From: Dokdonella koreensis DS-123
GTDB taxonomy: Bacteria; Pseudomonadota; Gammaproteobacteria; Xanthomonadales; Rhodanobacteraceae
Direction of reading: 5' to 3'
Length of the DNA stretch: 64,000 nucleotides
NCBI RefSeq assembly: GCF_001632775.1
Contig: NZ_CP015249.1
Coordinates: 1,344,686-1,408,685 of the forward strand
The notes below the pieces were generated by a model. That model was not told the origin of the DNA, searched no databases, and worked only from the letters and a program-made list of their open reading frames with translations. This document shows positions 1 to 8,925 of this stretch, piece by piece. Each line of letters opens with the position of its first letter. Position 1 is the stretch's first letter. A program made the translations under genes and the position numbers.

Positions 1-600
1 CAGCAGGATCAGCTCGTTGTCCAGGCCGCACCAGCGACCGTCGGCGCGCGAGTTGTCCAGGCTCCAGTTGCCGTGGATGAAGCCGAACATCAGCTCGCCG
101 GTCTGCGGATGGCGCGACAGCGCGCCGTGCTTCTCGTGCAGCAGCGTGCAGAAGCGCTGCATGACCGTGCGGAAGTTGTCCTCGGTGTCGTTGTCGTGGT
201 GCAGGTGGATCTCGATCTCGCCGTAGCCGTCGGCGCACAGCGCCTCGATCTTGGCCAGGTGTTCCTCGAGGTATTCCTCTTCCGGGTAGAAGAAGCCGTG
301 CTGCGGCGGGCGGCCGTCGGCATCGCGGTGGCGCGACGCCAGTGCGCGGTAGTCGCGGCACCAGCGGTCCACGCGCGCGCGCTGGGTCGGCAGGTCGGCC
401 TGCTTCCACATCGGCTCGAAATGGTCGACGAAGCAGAACATCACATGGGTCGGCCCGGCCACCACCGGCCGGGGGCGCCGGCGCAGGTAGCTGCCGATCC
501 AGATCTGCATGTTGCGCGAGCGCAGCAGCCGGCGCAGCGCCCAGGCGGCCAGCCCGGCGAGCAGCAGCAGCGAAACGAGCGTGGCGGCAAGGACGTTCAT
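1..600 (-). CDS. Putative NodB-like/carbohydrate-active protein (C-terminus beyond window)
   Basis: The gene reads leftward from ATG at 600 and is still open at the window edge, so about 200 residues are seen. An N-terminal hydrophobic stretch (about residues 4-20) is followed by a basic region, which suggests a membrane anchor. Conserved-looking blocks are MFCFVDHFEP (about 49-58), HGFFYPEEEY, EIEIHLHHDNDT and FGFIHGNWSLDNS. The His-rich strand and the setting next to NodB-type deacetylases suggest a glycoside hydrolase/deacetylase barrel, but I do not see the classic TFDDG motif, so the function is not assigned. It is the last visible gene of the leftward EPS operon. Its own ribosome site is weak, and the stop of a small upstream ORF (603-749) lies 2 bases before its ATG. 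Confidence 0.7.
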   Translation of the reverse strand, partial: MNVLAATLVSLLLLAGLAAWALRRLLRSRNMQIWIGSYLRRRPRPVVAGPTHVMFCFVDHFEPMWKQADLPTQRARVDRWCRDYRALASRHRDADGRPPQHGFFYPEEEYLEEHLAKIEALCADGYGEIEIHLHHDNDTEDNFRTVMQRFCTLLHEKHGALSRHPQTGELMFGFIHGNWSLDNSRADGRWCGLDNELILL

Positions 601-602
601 CG

Positions 603-749
603 TCAGGGGGATCCAGAGCAGGCGCCGCGGCTCGCGGCCGGGGCAGCCGATGCGGGCGCGGGCGGTATCGGCGCATTTTCCCAGGTCCGCAGGGGTGGTG
701 CATACCCGTGCAGCACCGAGCGGAACAATGGTTTACAACGAGGTTTCAT
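603..749 (-). CDS. Possible small ORF (48 aa) upstream of the preceding gene
   Basis: A 48-codon reading frame starts MKPRCKPLF and is preceded by a good Shine-Dalgarno (GCAGGAG, about 8 bases before ATG at 749). Its TGA ends 2 bases before the ATG of the gene at 600, whose own ribosome site is poor, so translational coupling is possible. The peptide is Pro/Ala-rich with no membrane segment and no family I recognise. Composition gives little support for coding; it may only be a spacer between 781 and 600. Confidence 0.25.
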   Translation of the reverse strand: MKPRCKPLFRSVLHGYAPPLRTWENAPIPPAPASAAPAASRGACSGSP

Positions 750-780
750 CGGGCGCTCCTGCGTCGATGCCGTGGCCGCT

Positions 781-1422
781 CTAGCCCGGCTCTTCGGGCA
801 GGGCGTGCAGCGCGATGCCCTGGTCGCGCCAGCGCGGCAGCATCTGCTCGAGGATGCCCTGCGCGCGCGCGCTGTCGTCGTGCATCAGGACGATCTCGCC
901 GTTGCGCAGGCCATGGCGCTGCAGGGCCTCGCAGAGCATCGGGACCGGATGGTCGTCGTAGTCGAGGCTGTCGTAGGACCAGTAGGTGATGCCGCGGCGC
1001 GCCTTCGCCAGGTGCAGCAGCAGCCGCGCCGGGGCCACGCCGCGCGGCGTGCGGAAGCGGTGCCGCGCACGGCCGTCGAAGCGTTCCAGCAGGCGGTCGG
1101 TGCGTTCGATCTCGGCGAGCTGCCCGGCCAGCGGCAGGCGGTCGAACTGCGGGTGGCTGTAGGAATGGTTCCCGATCAGGTGGCCCTCGGCCACGATCCG
1201 CTCGACGATCGCCGGGTAGCGCTCGATCTGGTCGCCGATCAGGAAGAAGCTGCCGTGCGCGCCGTAGCGCGCGAGCAGGTCCAGCAGCGGCGGCGTGAAC
1301 TGCGGGTTGGGACCGTCGTCGAAGGTCAGGTAGGCGCAACGCGCGTGCGTCGGCCCGCGGGTCAGCGCCAGGGAATCGGGCAGCAGCCGCAGCAGGGTCT
1401 GTTTGTTCGGCAGCCAGTTCAT
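781..1422 (-). CDS. Polysaccharide deacetylase (NodB homology domain)
   Basis: A 213-residue NodB-fold deacetylase, expected to remove N- or O-acetyl groups from a sugar polymer. The metal and catalytic motifs are visible: TFDDGPN with D35/D36, NHSYSH with H86 and H90, then RFRTPRG and a late LMHDD motif. There is no signal peptide, so a cytoplasmic or membrane-peripheral location is likely. The start at MNWLPNK (ATG 1422) is preferred because the upstream extension of the frame is low-complexity Arg/Pro sequence. It lies downstream of a GT4 glycosyltransferase in the leftward EPS operon, with a gap of about 100 bases. Confidence 0.88.
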   Translation of the reverse strand: MNWLPNKQTLLRLLPDSLALTRGPTHARCAYLTFDDGPNPQFTPPLLDLLARYGAHGSFFLIGDQIERYPAIVERIVAEGHLIGNHSYSHPQFDRLPLAGQLAEIERTDRLLERFDGRARHRFRTPRGVAPARLLLHLAKARRGITYWSYDSLDYDDHPVPMLCEALQRHGLRNGEIVLMHDDSARAQGILEQMLPRWRDQGIALHALPEEPG

Positions 1423-1522
1423 CGGGGTGCGGCGTCGTGCGGTGGCCGGGTGGTGACCGGTGGCGTGGATCGGTTCGCCGGGCCCGGCGCGGTGCGCAAG
1501 TATCCCATCCCGGCAAGACAGG

Positions 1523-2650
1523 TCAACGCGAGGTGCCGTCGGCGGCCGCCGGCTGTCCGCGATAGACCGCCTCGTAGCGCCTGGCCATGGCGTCGATCGA
1601 GCCGTTGGCGAGCGCCCAGCGGCGGGCGGCATCGCTCATCGCCTGGCGCCGGGCCTCGTCGCCGAGCAGGGCGGCCAGCGCATCGGCCAGCGCGGCCGGA
1701 TCGGCCGGCGGCACGACCAAGCCGTTGACGCCGTCGCCGACGATCTCCGGGTTGCCACCCACGGCGGTCGCGACGACCGGCAGGCCGGCCGCGCAGGCCT
1801 CGACCAGGGCGATCGAATAGCCTTCGGTGCTGGAGGACATCACGAACAGGTCGAAGCCGCACAGCAGCTGCTTGACGTCGCTGCGGTCGCCGAGGAAATG
1901 CACCTGGCCGGCGATGCCCGTGTCGCGGGCCTGGCGTTCCAGGTCGGTGCGCAGGCTGCCGTCGCCGACGATGACCAGCGCGCTGCGCGGCCGCTCGCCG
2001 AGCAGCCGCGCGAAGGCACGCAGCAGCATCGCGTGGTCCTTGGCCGGATGCAGCCGCCCGACCGTGCCGAGGATGTGCGTGTCCGGCGCGATCTGCAGCG
2101 CCTGGCTCAGGTGGGCGTGCGCCGCGGCCGAGCGCGGCTGGAAATCGCCGATCGGGATGCCGTTCGGAATCGCGATCGACTTGGCGGCCGGCACCAGGCC
2201 CTGCGCGATGGCCGCTTCGCAGGAAGCCCGCGACACCGAGATCACCGTATCGGTCAGCCGCACCGCGCCGCGGTACAGCCAGTCGCGGCGCCGGTGGTTG
2301 GGTGTCACGCCCATGCTGTGGCGCGTGTTGACCCGGCGCAGCCGCAGGCCCAGCGAGGCCAGCGTCGCGTAGTAGTGCGCCATCGCGTTGTGCGTGTTGA
2401 GCACCTCGGTACCGTGGCCGCGGATCAGCGCGCGCGCGCGGCGGACCGTGCCGAGGTCGAAGCCGGGCTGCTTGCCGCAGGCGGTGACGGGGACGTCGAG
2501 CGTCGCCAGCTCCTCGGCGAGGGCGCCTTCCTCGAACAGGCACACGACCTGGCAGCGATGGCCCGCCGCGCGCTGGACGCGCACCAGGTCGATGACCACG
2601 CGTTCCAGGCCGCCGCGATTGAGGTTCTCGACGACGTGGGTGATGTTCAT
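1523..2650 (-). CDS. Glycosyltransferase family 4 (GT-B)
   Basis: A 375-residue GT-B glycosyltransferase, likely adding a sugar to the lipid-linked EPS repeat unit at the cytoplasmic face. The N-terminal acceptor domain starts MNITHVVENLNRGGLERV. The C-terminal donor domain shows GTVGRLHPAKDH and the EX7E region in STEGYSIALVEACAAGLPVV. The ATG at 2650 overlaps the upstream CapK-like gene by 4 bases (ATGA), which indicates translational coupling. Donor and acceptor cannot be predicted from sequence alone. Confidence 0.9.
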   Translation of the reverse strand: MNITHVVENLNRGGLERVVIDLVRVQRAAGHRCQVVCLFEEGALAEELATLDVPVTACGKQPGFDLGTVRRARALIRGHGTEVLNTHNAMAHYYATLASLGLRLRRVNTRHSMGVTPNHRRRDWLYRGAVRLTDTVISVSRASCEAAIAQGLVPAAKSIAIPNGIPIGDFQPRSAAAHAHLSQALQIAPDTHILGTVGRLHPAKDHAMLLRAFARLLGERPRSALVIVGDGSLRTDLERQARDTGIAGQVHFLGDRSDVKQLLCGFDLFVMSSSTEGYSIALVEACAAGLPVVATAVGGNPEIVGDGVNGLVVPPADPAALADALAALLGDEARRQAMSDAARRWALANGSIDAMARRYEAVYRGQPAAADGTSR

Positions 2651-4005
2651 GGTTCTGAAAGCTCGGAAATGGTCACGCGGAACTTGCCGTTGGCGGCAAC
2701 CGGGATGTCGTCGACGACCTGGATGCGGATGTCGATGCCGTCGCCGAGCGTGCGCGCGACCAGCGCGCGGACGGCGTCCAGCCGGGCGGCATCGGCCTGG
2801 CCGTCGACGACCAGCAGCAGATCGACCGCCTGCAGGCTGCGCTGCACGATCCGGAACCGCTTGACCCATTTCATGTCGTTGAAGATGTAGGGGAAGTACT
2901 CGCCGGGCAGGATGCGGCCGTCGCGCGTGCGGATGGCGTCGAGCTTGCGGCCTTCGACCTTGCCGACCAGCGGCAGGCCGCGGCCGCAGCTGCACGGCGC
3001 GGTCGCCGGCGTGGCGAGGTCGCCGGTGGCGTAGCGGATGAACGGCATGCCGTAGTTGTGCAGGTCGGTGACGATGATCTCGCCGGTGCCGGCATCGGTC
3101 GCGCTCGGCAGCGGCGAGCCGATCTCGACGTAGAGGTGGTCGGCATTGACGTGCAGGCCGGTGCGCTGCTCGCACTCGCTGGCGATCAGCATGAACTCGC
3201 GGCAGCCATAGGTGTTGAACGCCGGGCAGCCGAACGCGCGCTCGATCACCTCGCGCTGGAAGTCGTGCAGCGACTCGGCCGCGCCGAGGATCGCCGCCGG
3301 CGCGTGGATGCGGCGGCCCTGGGCGAGCAGCCACTGGGCCAGCCGGACCAGTGGGCCGACGTAGCCGACGATGATCTCCGGCCGCCACGCGTCGATCGCC
3401 GCGGCGTACTCGGCCATCGTGTCCTCGCGCATCGTGAAGCTGTCGAGCATCAGCCGGTTGTAGGCCCGGTTGTAGAGACGCTGCTTGAGCGCCTGCAGCG
3501 GCCGCAAGCCGGACGGCACCGCCCACAGGTACAGCGTGCGCCGGCCGGGCCGCGAGCCGGCCCAGCCGTAGCTGCGCCACATCACCGCCGAGCGGCGGTC
3601 GTTGCTCTCGCGCGTGTAGCCGAAGCGAAAGGGTTCTCCGGTCGAGCCGCTGGTCGACTTGTAGAGCAGCTTGTCGCGCCAGGAGTCGGCCTTGAGCGCC
3701 TCGAAATGCGTGCGGATGTCGTGCTTGGTCAGGACCGGCAGGCGGGCGAAATCGGCCGGCGTGGCGATCGCGTCGGGCGTGATGCCCAGTTCGGACCAGC
3801 GCTGCCGGTAGTAGGGCACCTCGCGCCAGCAGTGCTCGAGCAGCCGCTTGAGCTTGTCCCAGCGCAGCGCTTCGAGGCGCTCGGGCGGCAGCCACTGGCT
3901 GTGCTCGTATTCGGCGAGGAAGCCGAGCGTGCCGCGGCCGGCCAGTACCTGGTCGTACAGCGGAAACAACACGCGGCGGAACAGTTTTTCGTACCCGATG
4001 CCCAT
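2647..4005 (-). CDS. PaaK/CapK-like adenylate-forming enzyme
   Basis: A 452-residue member of the phenylacetate-CoA ligase-like (PaaK/CapK) branch of the ANL superfamily, which activates a carboxylic acid as acyl-AMP. The phosphate-binding loop is STSGSTGEPF (about residues 118-127). The NTYGCREF and ATGDLA blocks are the later A-motifs. CapK-type proteins are recurrent in capsule and EPS loci, where the true acyl substrate is usually unknown. It sits between the flippase gene (gap of 16 bases) and the GT4 gene (4-base overlap). It may supply an acyl group for decoration, possibly together with the ligase/ACP pair at 17.3-19.0 kb; that link is inference. Confidence 0.85.
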   Translation of the reverse strand: MGIGYEKLFRRVLFPLYDQVLAGRGTLGFLAEYEHSQWLPPERLEALRWDKLKRLLEHCWREVPYYRQRWSELGITPDAIATPADFARLPVLTKHDIRTHFEALKADSWRDKLLYKSTSGSTGEPFRFGYTRESNDRRSAVMWRSYGWAGSRPGRRTLYLWAVPSGLRPLQALKQRLYNRAYNRLMLDSFTMREDTMAEYAAAIDAWRPEIIVGYVGPLVRLAQWLLAQGRRIHAPAAILGAAESLHDFQREVIERAFGCPAFNTYGCREFMLIASECEQRTGLHVNADHLYVEIGSPLPSATDAGTGEIIVTDLHNYGMPFIRYATGDLATPATAPCSCGRGLPLVGKVEGRKLDAIRTRDGRILPGEYFPYIFNDMKWVKRFRIVQRSLQAVDLLLVVDGQADAARLDAVRALVARTLGDGIDIRIQVVDDIPVAANGKFRVTISELSEP

Positions 4006-4021
4006 CTGCCGTTCTCCCCCT

Positions 4022-5557
4022 TCAGCGGCGTTCGGCCCAGGCCAGGAGCTGCGCCAGCACGCGCGGCCGCCCCTTGGCGAAGCGTGCGTGCAGCAGGCGC
4101 AGATGGCCGATGTCGGCCTCGCTCCAGCAGCGTAGCAGCAGCGTGGCCAGCGCGTAGACCGGCGCCAGCACGAGGCCGCCGACCAGCAGCGTCGGCAGCG
4201 GCGGCCACTGCCCGCGCAGCGGCCAGGCGGCAGCGGCGGCCAGCGCGGCGGCCAATGCGATGCGCGCCAGCCGGCCGACGTCCAGGCCGACGCCGCTGGT
4301 GCGGATGCCCATGCCGATCATCGACGCCGAGGACGCCAGCGAGACGATCACATAGGCCGTCGCCGCACCGTCCAGGCCGTAGCGGGCGATCAGCAGCGCA
4401 TCGAGCGCGATCTTGAGCAGGCCGCAGAAGATCACCACCAGCAGCACCACCACCTGCCGGTCGGCGCTCAGCAGCAGGCTCGAACCGCCCTGCGAGACCG
4501 TGACGATCGAGGCGGCGAACAGGCACCAGGCGAAGACCGGGCCGGCCGCCTGGTAGGCGCTGCCGAACAGCAGCGTGATCACCGAGCTGCCGAAGACGAA
4601 GCCGAACGCGATCAGCGGGAACGCCAGCAGCGACAGGTACACCGTGGAGGCGGCGAAGCGCCGGCCGGCGATCTCGCGGCCCTGGCTGAGCGCATGCGCC
4701 ATCATCGGCAGCAGCAGCGCACCGAACACCCCCGGCACCAGCAGGGCGGCGCCCGAAGCCAGCTGATAGGCCACCTTGAACTGGCCGGCGGCGGCGGCCA
4801 GGCCGTAGAGGTTCAGGAACAGCACCTCCACCTCGCTGGCGGCGAAGAAGCCGACGGTGACGATCATCGCCGTCATCCGCATGTGGCGGGCGATCCGCGC
4901 GCGCAGCTCCGGCGGCAGCGCCGGGGCCGGCGGGACGGCCGGCAGCAGCGCGCGCGCCTTGTGGTGCGAGACGGCGAAGAACACCGCGCTCGACACCACG
5001 AACACGGCCAGCAGCGCCTCGACCGGTGCGTCGAACCACCAGCAGGCCACGACCAGGGCCAGGTTGGCCGGCGTGGCCACCAGCGCGACGATGGCGGTCG
5101 AGCGGAAGTCCTCGAAGCCCTTGCAGACGCCGATGTTGAACATGTACTGCGAGCGCAGCGTCACCGCGAGCACCAGGAAGCCGAACAGCACCACGTGGTT
5201 GAACCCGGGCGCCAGCTTGCCGCCGGCGAACGCGAACAGCGCGCCGCCGGCGAGCAGCACCGCCAGCAGGAACAGACGCTGGGCGCGGCGCAGGAACGCC
5301 AGCACCGGCACGATCAGCTCCGGGCGGTCGCTGCCGCGCATCTCGGCGACGAAGCGGATCGCCGCGCTGGCGGTACCGGAGTTGGTGATCGCCACGCCCA
5401 TCGCGACCAGCCACACCACCATGCTGTACGCGCCGAAGTCACCGGGTCCCAGGTAGCGGGCGATGATGATCGAGGTCAGCATGCCGAGCACGTACTCGGT
5501 ATAGATGCCCACCGACGAGAACAGCGTGTTGCGCAGGGTGCCCGATCGCGCGTTCAT
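4022..5557 (-). CDS. Wzx-like lipopolysaccharide/EPS flippase
   Basis: A 511-residue, very hydrophobic polysaccharide-biosynthesis transporter of the MOP/Wzx type, expected to flip undecaprenyl-linked repeat units across the inner membrane. The N-terminal signature is IIIARYLGPGDFGAYS, followed by about 12-14 predicted membrane segments along the whole length. A basic tail closes the protein. The ATG at 5557 overlaps the upstream O-antigen ligase-like gene by 4 bases. Having a flippase and a polymerase-like gene side by side argues for a Wzx/Wzy-dependent pathway rather than an ABC-transporter pathway. Confidence 0.88.
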   Translation of the reverse strand: MNARSGTLRNTLFSSVGIYTEYVLGMLTSIIIARYLGPGDFGAYSMVVWLVAMGVAITNSGTASAAIRFVAEMRGSDRPELIVPVLAFLRRAQRLFLLAVLLAGGALFAFAGGKLAPGFNHVVLFGFLVLAVTLRSQYMFNIGVCKGFEDFRSTAIVALVATPANLALVVACWWFDAPVEALLAVFVVSSAVFFAVSHHKARALLPAVPPAPALPPELRARIARHMRMTAMIVTVGFFAASEVEVLFLNLYGLAAAAGQFKVAYQLASGAALLVPGVFGALLLPMMAHALSQGREIAGRRFAASTVYLSLLAFPLIAFGFVFGSSVITLLFGSAYQAAGPVFAWCLFAASIVTVSQGGSSLLLSADRQVVVLLVVIFCGLLKIALDALLIARYGLDGAATAYVIVSLASSASMIGMGIRTSGVGLDVGRLARIALAAALAAAAAWPLRGQWPPLPTLLVGGLVLAPVYALATLLLRCWSEADIGHLRLLHARFAKGRPRVLAQLLAWAERR

Positions 5558-6825
5558 GCCAGCCCCAGCATCACCTTGACCAGCACGTAGAGGAACACGA
5601 TCGAGGCGACCGAGACCAGCGGCCACAGCACCAGGTCCTTGCCGAGGTCGAACGTCGGCAGATCCGGATAGCGCTGGCGCGCGCCGGCGTAGTAGCCGAC
5701 CACCACGGCGGCCAGCAGGTAGAGCAGGATGATGTAGCTGCGGCTCAGGAAGAAGGCCGCGGCGAAGAAGCCGAACAGGCTCAGCAGCAGCGTCAGGGCC
5801 AGCTTGCGCTCGGCCGCCCAGGCACTGGCCGCCGCCGCGTCGGCCGGCTGGCGCTGCATGCGCAGCACCGCCAGCGGCATGCGGAAGCAGTAGCCGACGA
5901 AGGCCAGCCAGATCGTGTAGCCGATGATGCCGGTCTCGGCCAGCACCAGCACGAACGAGTTGTGCGCGGTCAGGTAGTGCAGGTCCGAGAAGCCGTCGGC
6001 GCCGATGCCGAACAGCGGATCGGCGATGAACATCTGGATGCCCTCGTACCACGAGTCCACGCGGCCCATCGCCGAGGACTCGTCGATGTCCAGCTCCGAC
6101 AGGCGCGAGGGAATCAGCATCAGGCCGACCAGGCCGACGCCGCCGAACACCGCCGCGCTGACCAGGCCGCGCCGCTGCCAGACGTAGGCGCCGACCAGGG
6201 TGACCAGGGCCAGCAGTGCGCCGCGCGAATTGGTCAGGTAGATGCCGTACAGCAGCGTCCCGCCGGCCGCCCACCAGAACAGCCGGCGCAGGCCGAGCAG
6301 GCCGCCGCGGCTGGACAGGTACAGGGCCATCGGCAGGCACATCACGAACAGCAGTCCCAGGTCGTTGGGGTCGTTGAAGATGCCCACGTACTGGATGCGC
6401 GTGCCCTGCGACAACGGCTCGCCGGTCCAGCCGATGCCCGTCTGCACCTGGTCGATGCCGTGGATCGCCAGCACCGTCGAGCACAGCACGAAGACCACCA
6501 TCACCGTGCGGATGCGCGCCGGCGTGGTGACGGCATTGGCGAGGATCACGAAGGCGGCGACGATCGGCCCGAACTTCAGCAACTGCACCAGGGCGCCGCC
6601 GGCCCAGCCGTTGACGACCTTGGAGACCATCAGCACGACCAGGAACAGGCCGATCAGCAGGTACTGCGGGGCGGCGAAGGACTTCGCCCGCGACGCCAGC
6701 CACGCCACCAGCGCCAGCCCCAGGGTCACCTGCAGCACCGGCACGGGCAGGGCCTCGGCCATCGCCGGATAGTCCTGGGGCCGGATCAGCACCAGCACCA
6801 GGTAGAGCAGCATGAAGAAGAACAT
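5554..6825 (-). CDS. O-antigen ligase/polymerase (Wzy-C family) membrane protein
   Basis: A 423-residue polytopic membrane protein of the O-antigen ligase/Wzy family. It would polymerise or ligate polysaccharide repeat units in the periplasm. Diagnostic blocks are FNDPNDLGLLFVMCLPMAL, the SRGALLAL loop, and the periplasmic AHNSFVLVLAETGIIGY motif whose HN-S residues are typical of the family. The start at MFFFMLLY follows the deacetylase stop by 18 bases. Polymerase versus ligase cannot be decided; within an EPS locus a Wzy polymerase role is more likely. Confidence 0.87.
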   Translation of the reverse strand: MFFFMLLYLVLVLIRPQDYPAMAEALPVPVLQVTLGLALVAWLASRAKSFAAPQYLLIGLFLVVLMVSKVVNGWAGGALVQLLKFGPIVAAFVILANAVTTPARIRTVMVVFVLCSTVLAIHGIDQVQTGIGWTGEPLSQGTRIQYVGIFNDPNDLGLLFVMCLPMALYLSSRGGLLGLRRLFWWAAGGTLLYGIYLTNSRGALLALVTLVGAYVWQRRGLVSAAVFGGVGLVGLMLIPSRLSELDIDESSAMGRVDSWYEGIQMFIADPLFGIGADGFSDLHYLTAHNSFVLVLAETGIIGYTIWLAFVGYCFRMPLAVLRMQRQPADAAAASAWAAERKLALTLLLSLFGFFAAAFFLSRSYIILLYLLAAVVVGYYAGARQRYPDLPTFDLGKDLVLWPLVSVASIVFLYVLVKVMLGLA

Positions 6826-6843
6826 GAAGAGGGTGCGTTCCGC

Positions 6844-7923
6844 TCAGCCGAGCCGAAGGCGTGAAGGGTAGCCGAAGACCTCCGGCCAGGTGACCATGGC
6901 CGAGAACCACGGCGCCTGCATCTCGCGCTCGACCGGCAGCCGCCGCAGCGCATGGCGGGGCGGGGCGGCCAGCGGGTTGGTGCCGCTGACGTAGCTGCAG
7001 GCGATCCGGTAGCCGTGCCGCGCCACCGCCGCGATCACGCGCGCGTCGTAGGCGTCCGGCCCGCCGACCGGATAGGACAGGACGTCCACCGGCCGCGGCA
7101 GCTCGCGGTCGAGCCGCTGCTTGGACGCCGCCACCTCCTCCTCCATGGCCGCCTCCGGCAGCTTGGCCAGCATCCGGTGATGGACGCCGTGCGAGCCGAT
7201 CTCCATGCCGGCCTCCTGCATCTGGCGCAGCTGCGGCCAGGTCATCGGCCGGCAGTCGCGCTGCGGCGCGCGCGGCATCTGCCAGGCGCTCTCCAGCGTG
7301 GCGATGAGGTCGGCCTGCACGGCGTCGTCGAAGGCCTTCAGGCGATCGAGCAGCGCCTCCGCGAAGGCGCGCCGCTCCGGCAGCGAGGCCGGCAGCGCAC
7401 GGTCGAGCCCGAGCGGCGCCAGCACGATCCGCTCGGCCGGCGTGAAGCAGACCATGTGCACCAGCCAGTCGTAGGCATAGGGCAGGCCGCTGTCGATGTG
7501 CCCGGTGGAGACGAAGAAGGTCGCCGGCACACCCAGCGCGCGGAGGATCGGGAAGGCCACGTGGTAGTTGTCGTCGTAGCCGTCGTCGAAGGTGACGATG
7601 ACCGGATCGCGCGGCAGCGGCGGCCCGCCGTCGAGCGCCGCGATCAGGTCCTGGAACCGCACCGGATTGAAGCGCCGGCGCAGCAGGTCCATCTGGCGGT
7701 GGAACTGGTCCGGCGAGGCGCTGACCACGGCCAGGTCGAAGCCGAAGCACGCCGGATCCGGCACGTCGACGACGCGGTGGTAGGCGAGGATGCGCAGGTC
7801 GCGCCGCAGCACGCCGCGCAGGCGCTGCAGTCCCGGCAGCAGGCCGCTGGCGTGAAACCAGCGGGCCAGCGTCTGGCGCTTTCCACTGCCGGAGGTGCGG
7901 GACGAGGTCGCTTCCATTTCCAT
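6844..7923 (-). CDS. Polysaccharide deacetylase (NodB domain), first gene of the leftward EPS operon
   Basis: A 359-residue NodB-type deacetylase. Motifs visible are VTFDDGYDDNY (metal-binding Asp), EIGSHGVHHRML (metal-binding His pair) and SYPVGGPDAYD. The N-terminal part, AYHRVVDVPDP, is typical of long deacetylases of EPS loci. The start is chosen at the first Met of MEMEATSS (ATG 7923; a second ATG is at 7917). The further upstream extension of the frame is low complexity. It begins a seven-gene leftward run with mostly 4-20 base spacing and is divergent from the J-domain gene at 8212, so the operon promoter should lie in 7924-8211. No clear promoter hexamers were found there. Confidence 0.88.
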   Translation of the reverse strand: MEMEATSSRTSGSGKRQTLARWFHASGLLPGLQRLRGVLRRDLRILAYHRVVDVPDPACFGFDLAVVSASPDQFHRQMDLLRRRFNPVRFQDLIAALDGGPPLPRDPVIVTFDDGYDDNYHVAFPILRALGVPATFFVSTGHIDSGLPYAYDWLVHMVCFTPAERIVLAPLGLDRALPASLPERRAFAEALLDRLKAFDDAVQADLIATLESAWQMPRAPQRDCRPMTWPQLRQMQEAGMEIGSHGVHHRMLAKLPEAAMEEEVAASKQRLDRELPRPVDVLSYPVGGPDAYDARVIAAVARHGYRIACSYVSGTNPLAAPPRHALRRLPVEREMQAPWFSAMVTWPEVFGYPSRLRLG

Positions 7924-8211
7924 TTCCGTGAGCTGAGCCGTAGCCCGTCGAGAACGGAATACGGTCGGAGCGGGCGCATCCCGCCATTTCGCGATCTCGG
8001 GTATCCCCTGTGTCGGCGAAGCTCTGGCCGGTCCGCTTCGGAACGCCGGATGACCGGGCAAGCATGCACGCGCGTGGATGGACTGTCCACCGCCGGCCGT
8101 CGCGGCACGTGGCGGCAGGTGAACTTCGGTTGCAGGCCGCCGGCGGCGCGCGTTCCAGCGGCGGCCTCGCCTGCCGGTCGGAGTAGAATTGCGCCGGGGG
8201 AAGACAGGACC

Positions 8212-8874
8212 ATGGCGCGCGATACGAATTTCCTAGAGCTCTACCAGGCGCTCGGCCTGGCGCCGGGCTGCTCGCCGGAGGCGTTCCGGCAGGCCTATCG
8301 CCGGCGCGTGGCCGACCTGCATCCGGACCGGCCCGACGGTGCCGCCGATGTCGGCGAACTGCAGCGGCTCAATGCGCTGTACGCCAGCGCGCTGGAATTC
8401 CAGCGCCGGCACGGCCGCCTGCCAGGCGCGCCGCTGCCGTCGCGCCCGGCAGGCGCGGGCGTGACCGGCGAAGCGCCGGCACCGGCCGCCGCTGCCGCCG
8501 CGGCAGAAGCGCCGGCATCGCGCATCGGCGGCTGGCTCGGCACGGTCGGCGTGCTGGTCCTGCTGGTGGCGGTCGGCCTCGGCGTGTTGATTCCGGACCC
8601 GCCGGCGCCGCCGTCCGCGCCGGTCCCGGCGTCCGGTGCATCGGAACCGGCGGTGGCGGCCGAGCGGCGCATCGAGCTGGGTACCTCCAAGAAGGTGGTG
8701 CGCGCGCTGCTCGGCGCACCGCTGCTGGAAACCGACCAGCGCTGGGACTACGGGCCGTCGTGGATCACGTTCCGCTGCGGCACCGTCAATGGCTGGTACA
8801 GTTCGCCCCTGCGGCCGCTGGGGACCCCGAGCGCGCATCCGGGGGCGAACAAGCTTCCGCCTCCGCGCTGCTGA
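8212..8874 (+). CDS. Membrane J-domain protein with C-terminal BamE/SmpA-like region
   Basis: A 220-residue protein. An N-terminal J-domain (residues about 5-65) carries the HPD motif at H37-P38-D39, needed to stimulate DnaK ATPase. An Ala/Pro-rich linker leads to one membrane segment (GTVGVLVLLVAVGLGVLI, about 108-125). After a second Pro-rich linker, the last 70 residues (IELGTSKKVVRALLGAP ... WDYGPSW) resemble the SmpA/OmlA/BamE fold. This would place the J-domain in the cytoplasm and the BamE-like part in the periplasm. The start ATG follows a purine-rich GGGGGAAGACAGG site. It is the first gene of the rightward EPS set; its role there is unknown. Confidence 0.75.
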   Translation: MARDTNFLELYQALGLAPGCSPEAFRQAYRRRVADLHPDRPDGAADVGELQRLNALYASALEFQRRHGRLPGAPLPSRPAGAGVTGEAPAPAAAAAAAEAPASRIGGWLGTVGVLVLLVAVGLGVLIPDPPAPPSAPVPASGASEPAVAAERRIELGTSKKVVRALLGAPLLETDQRWDYGPSWITFRCGTVNGWYSSPLRPLGTPSAHPGANKLPPPRC

Positions 8875-8925
8875 GCGCCCGCACGGGCGTCGGCGCGGCA
8901 AGAGCATGGACCGGAGGATCGAGCG

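Noticed and set aside
8109-8125. GGCACGTGGCGGCA as a sigma-54 promoter before the J-domain gene
   Set aside because: The GC element is one base out of position, and sigma-54 promoters do not tolerate changed spacing.
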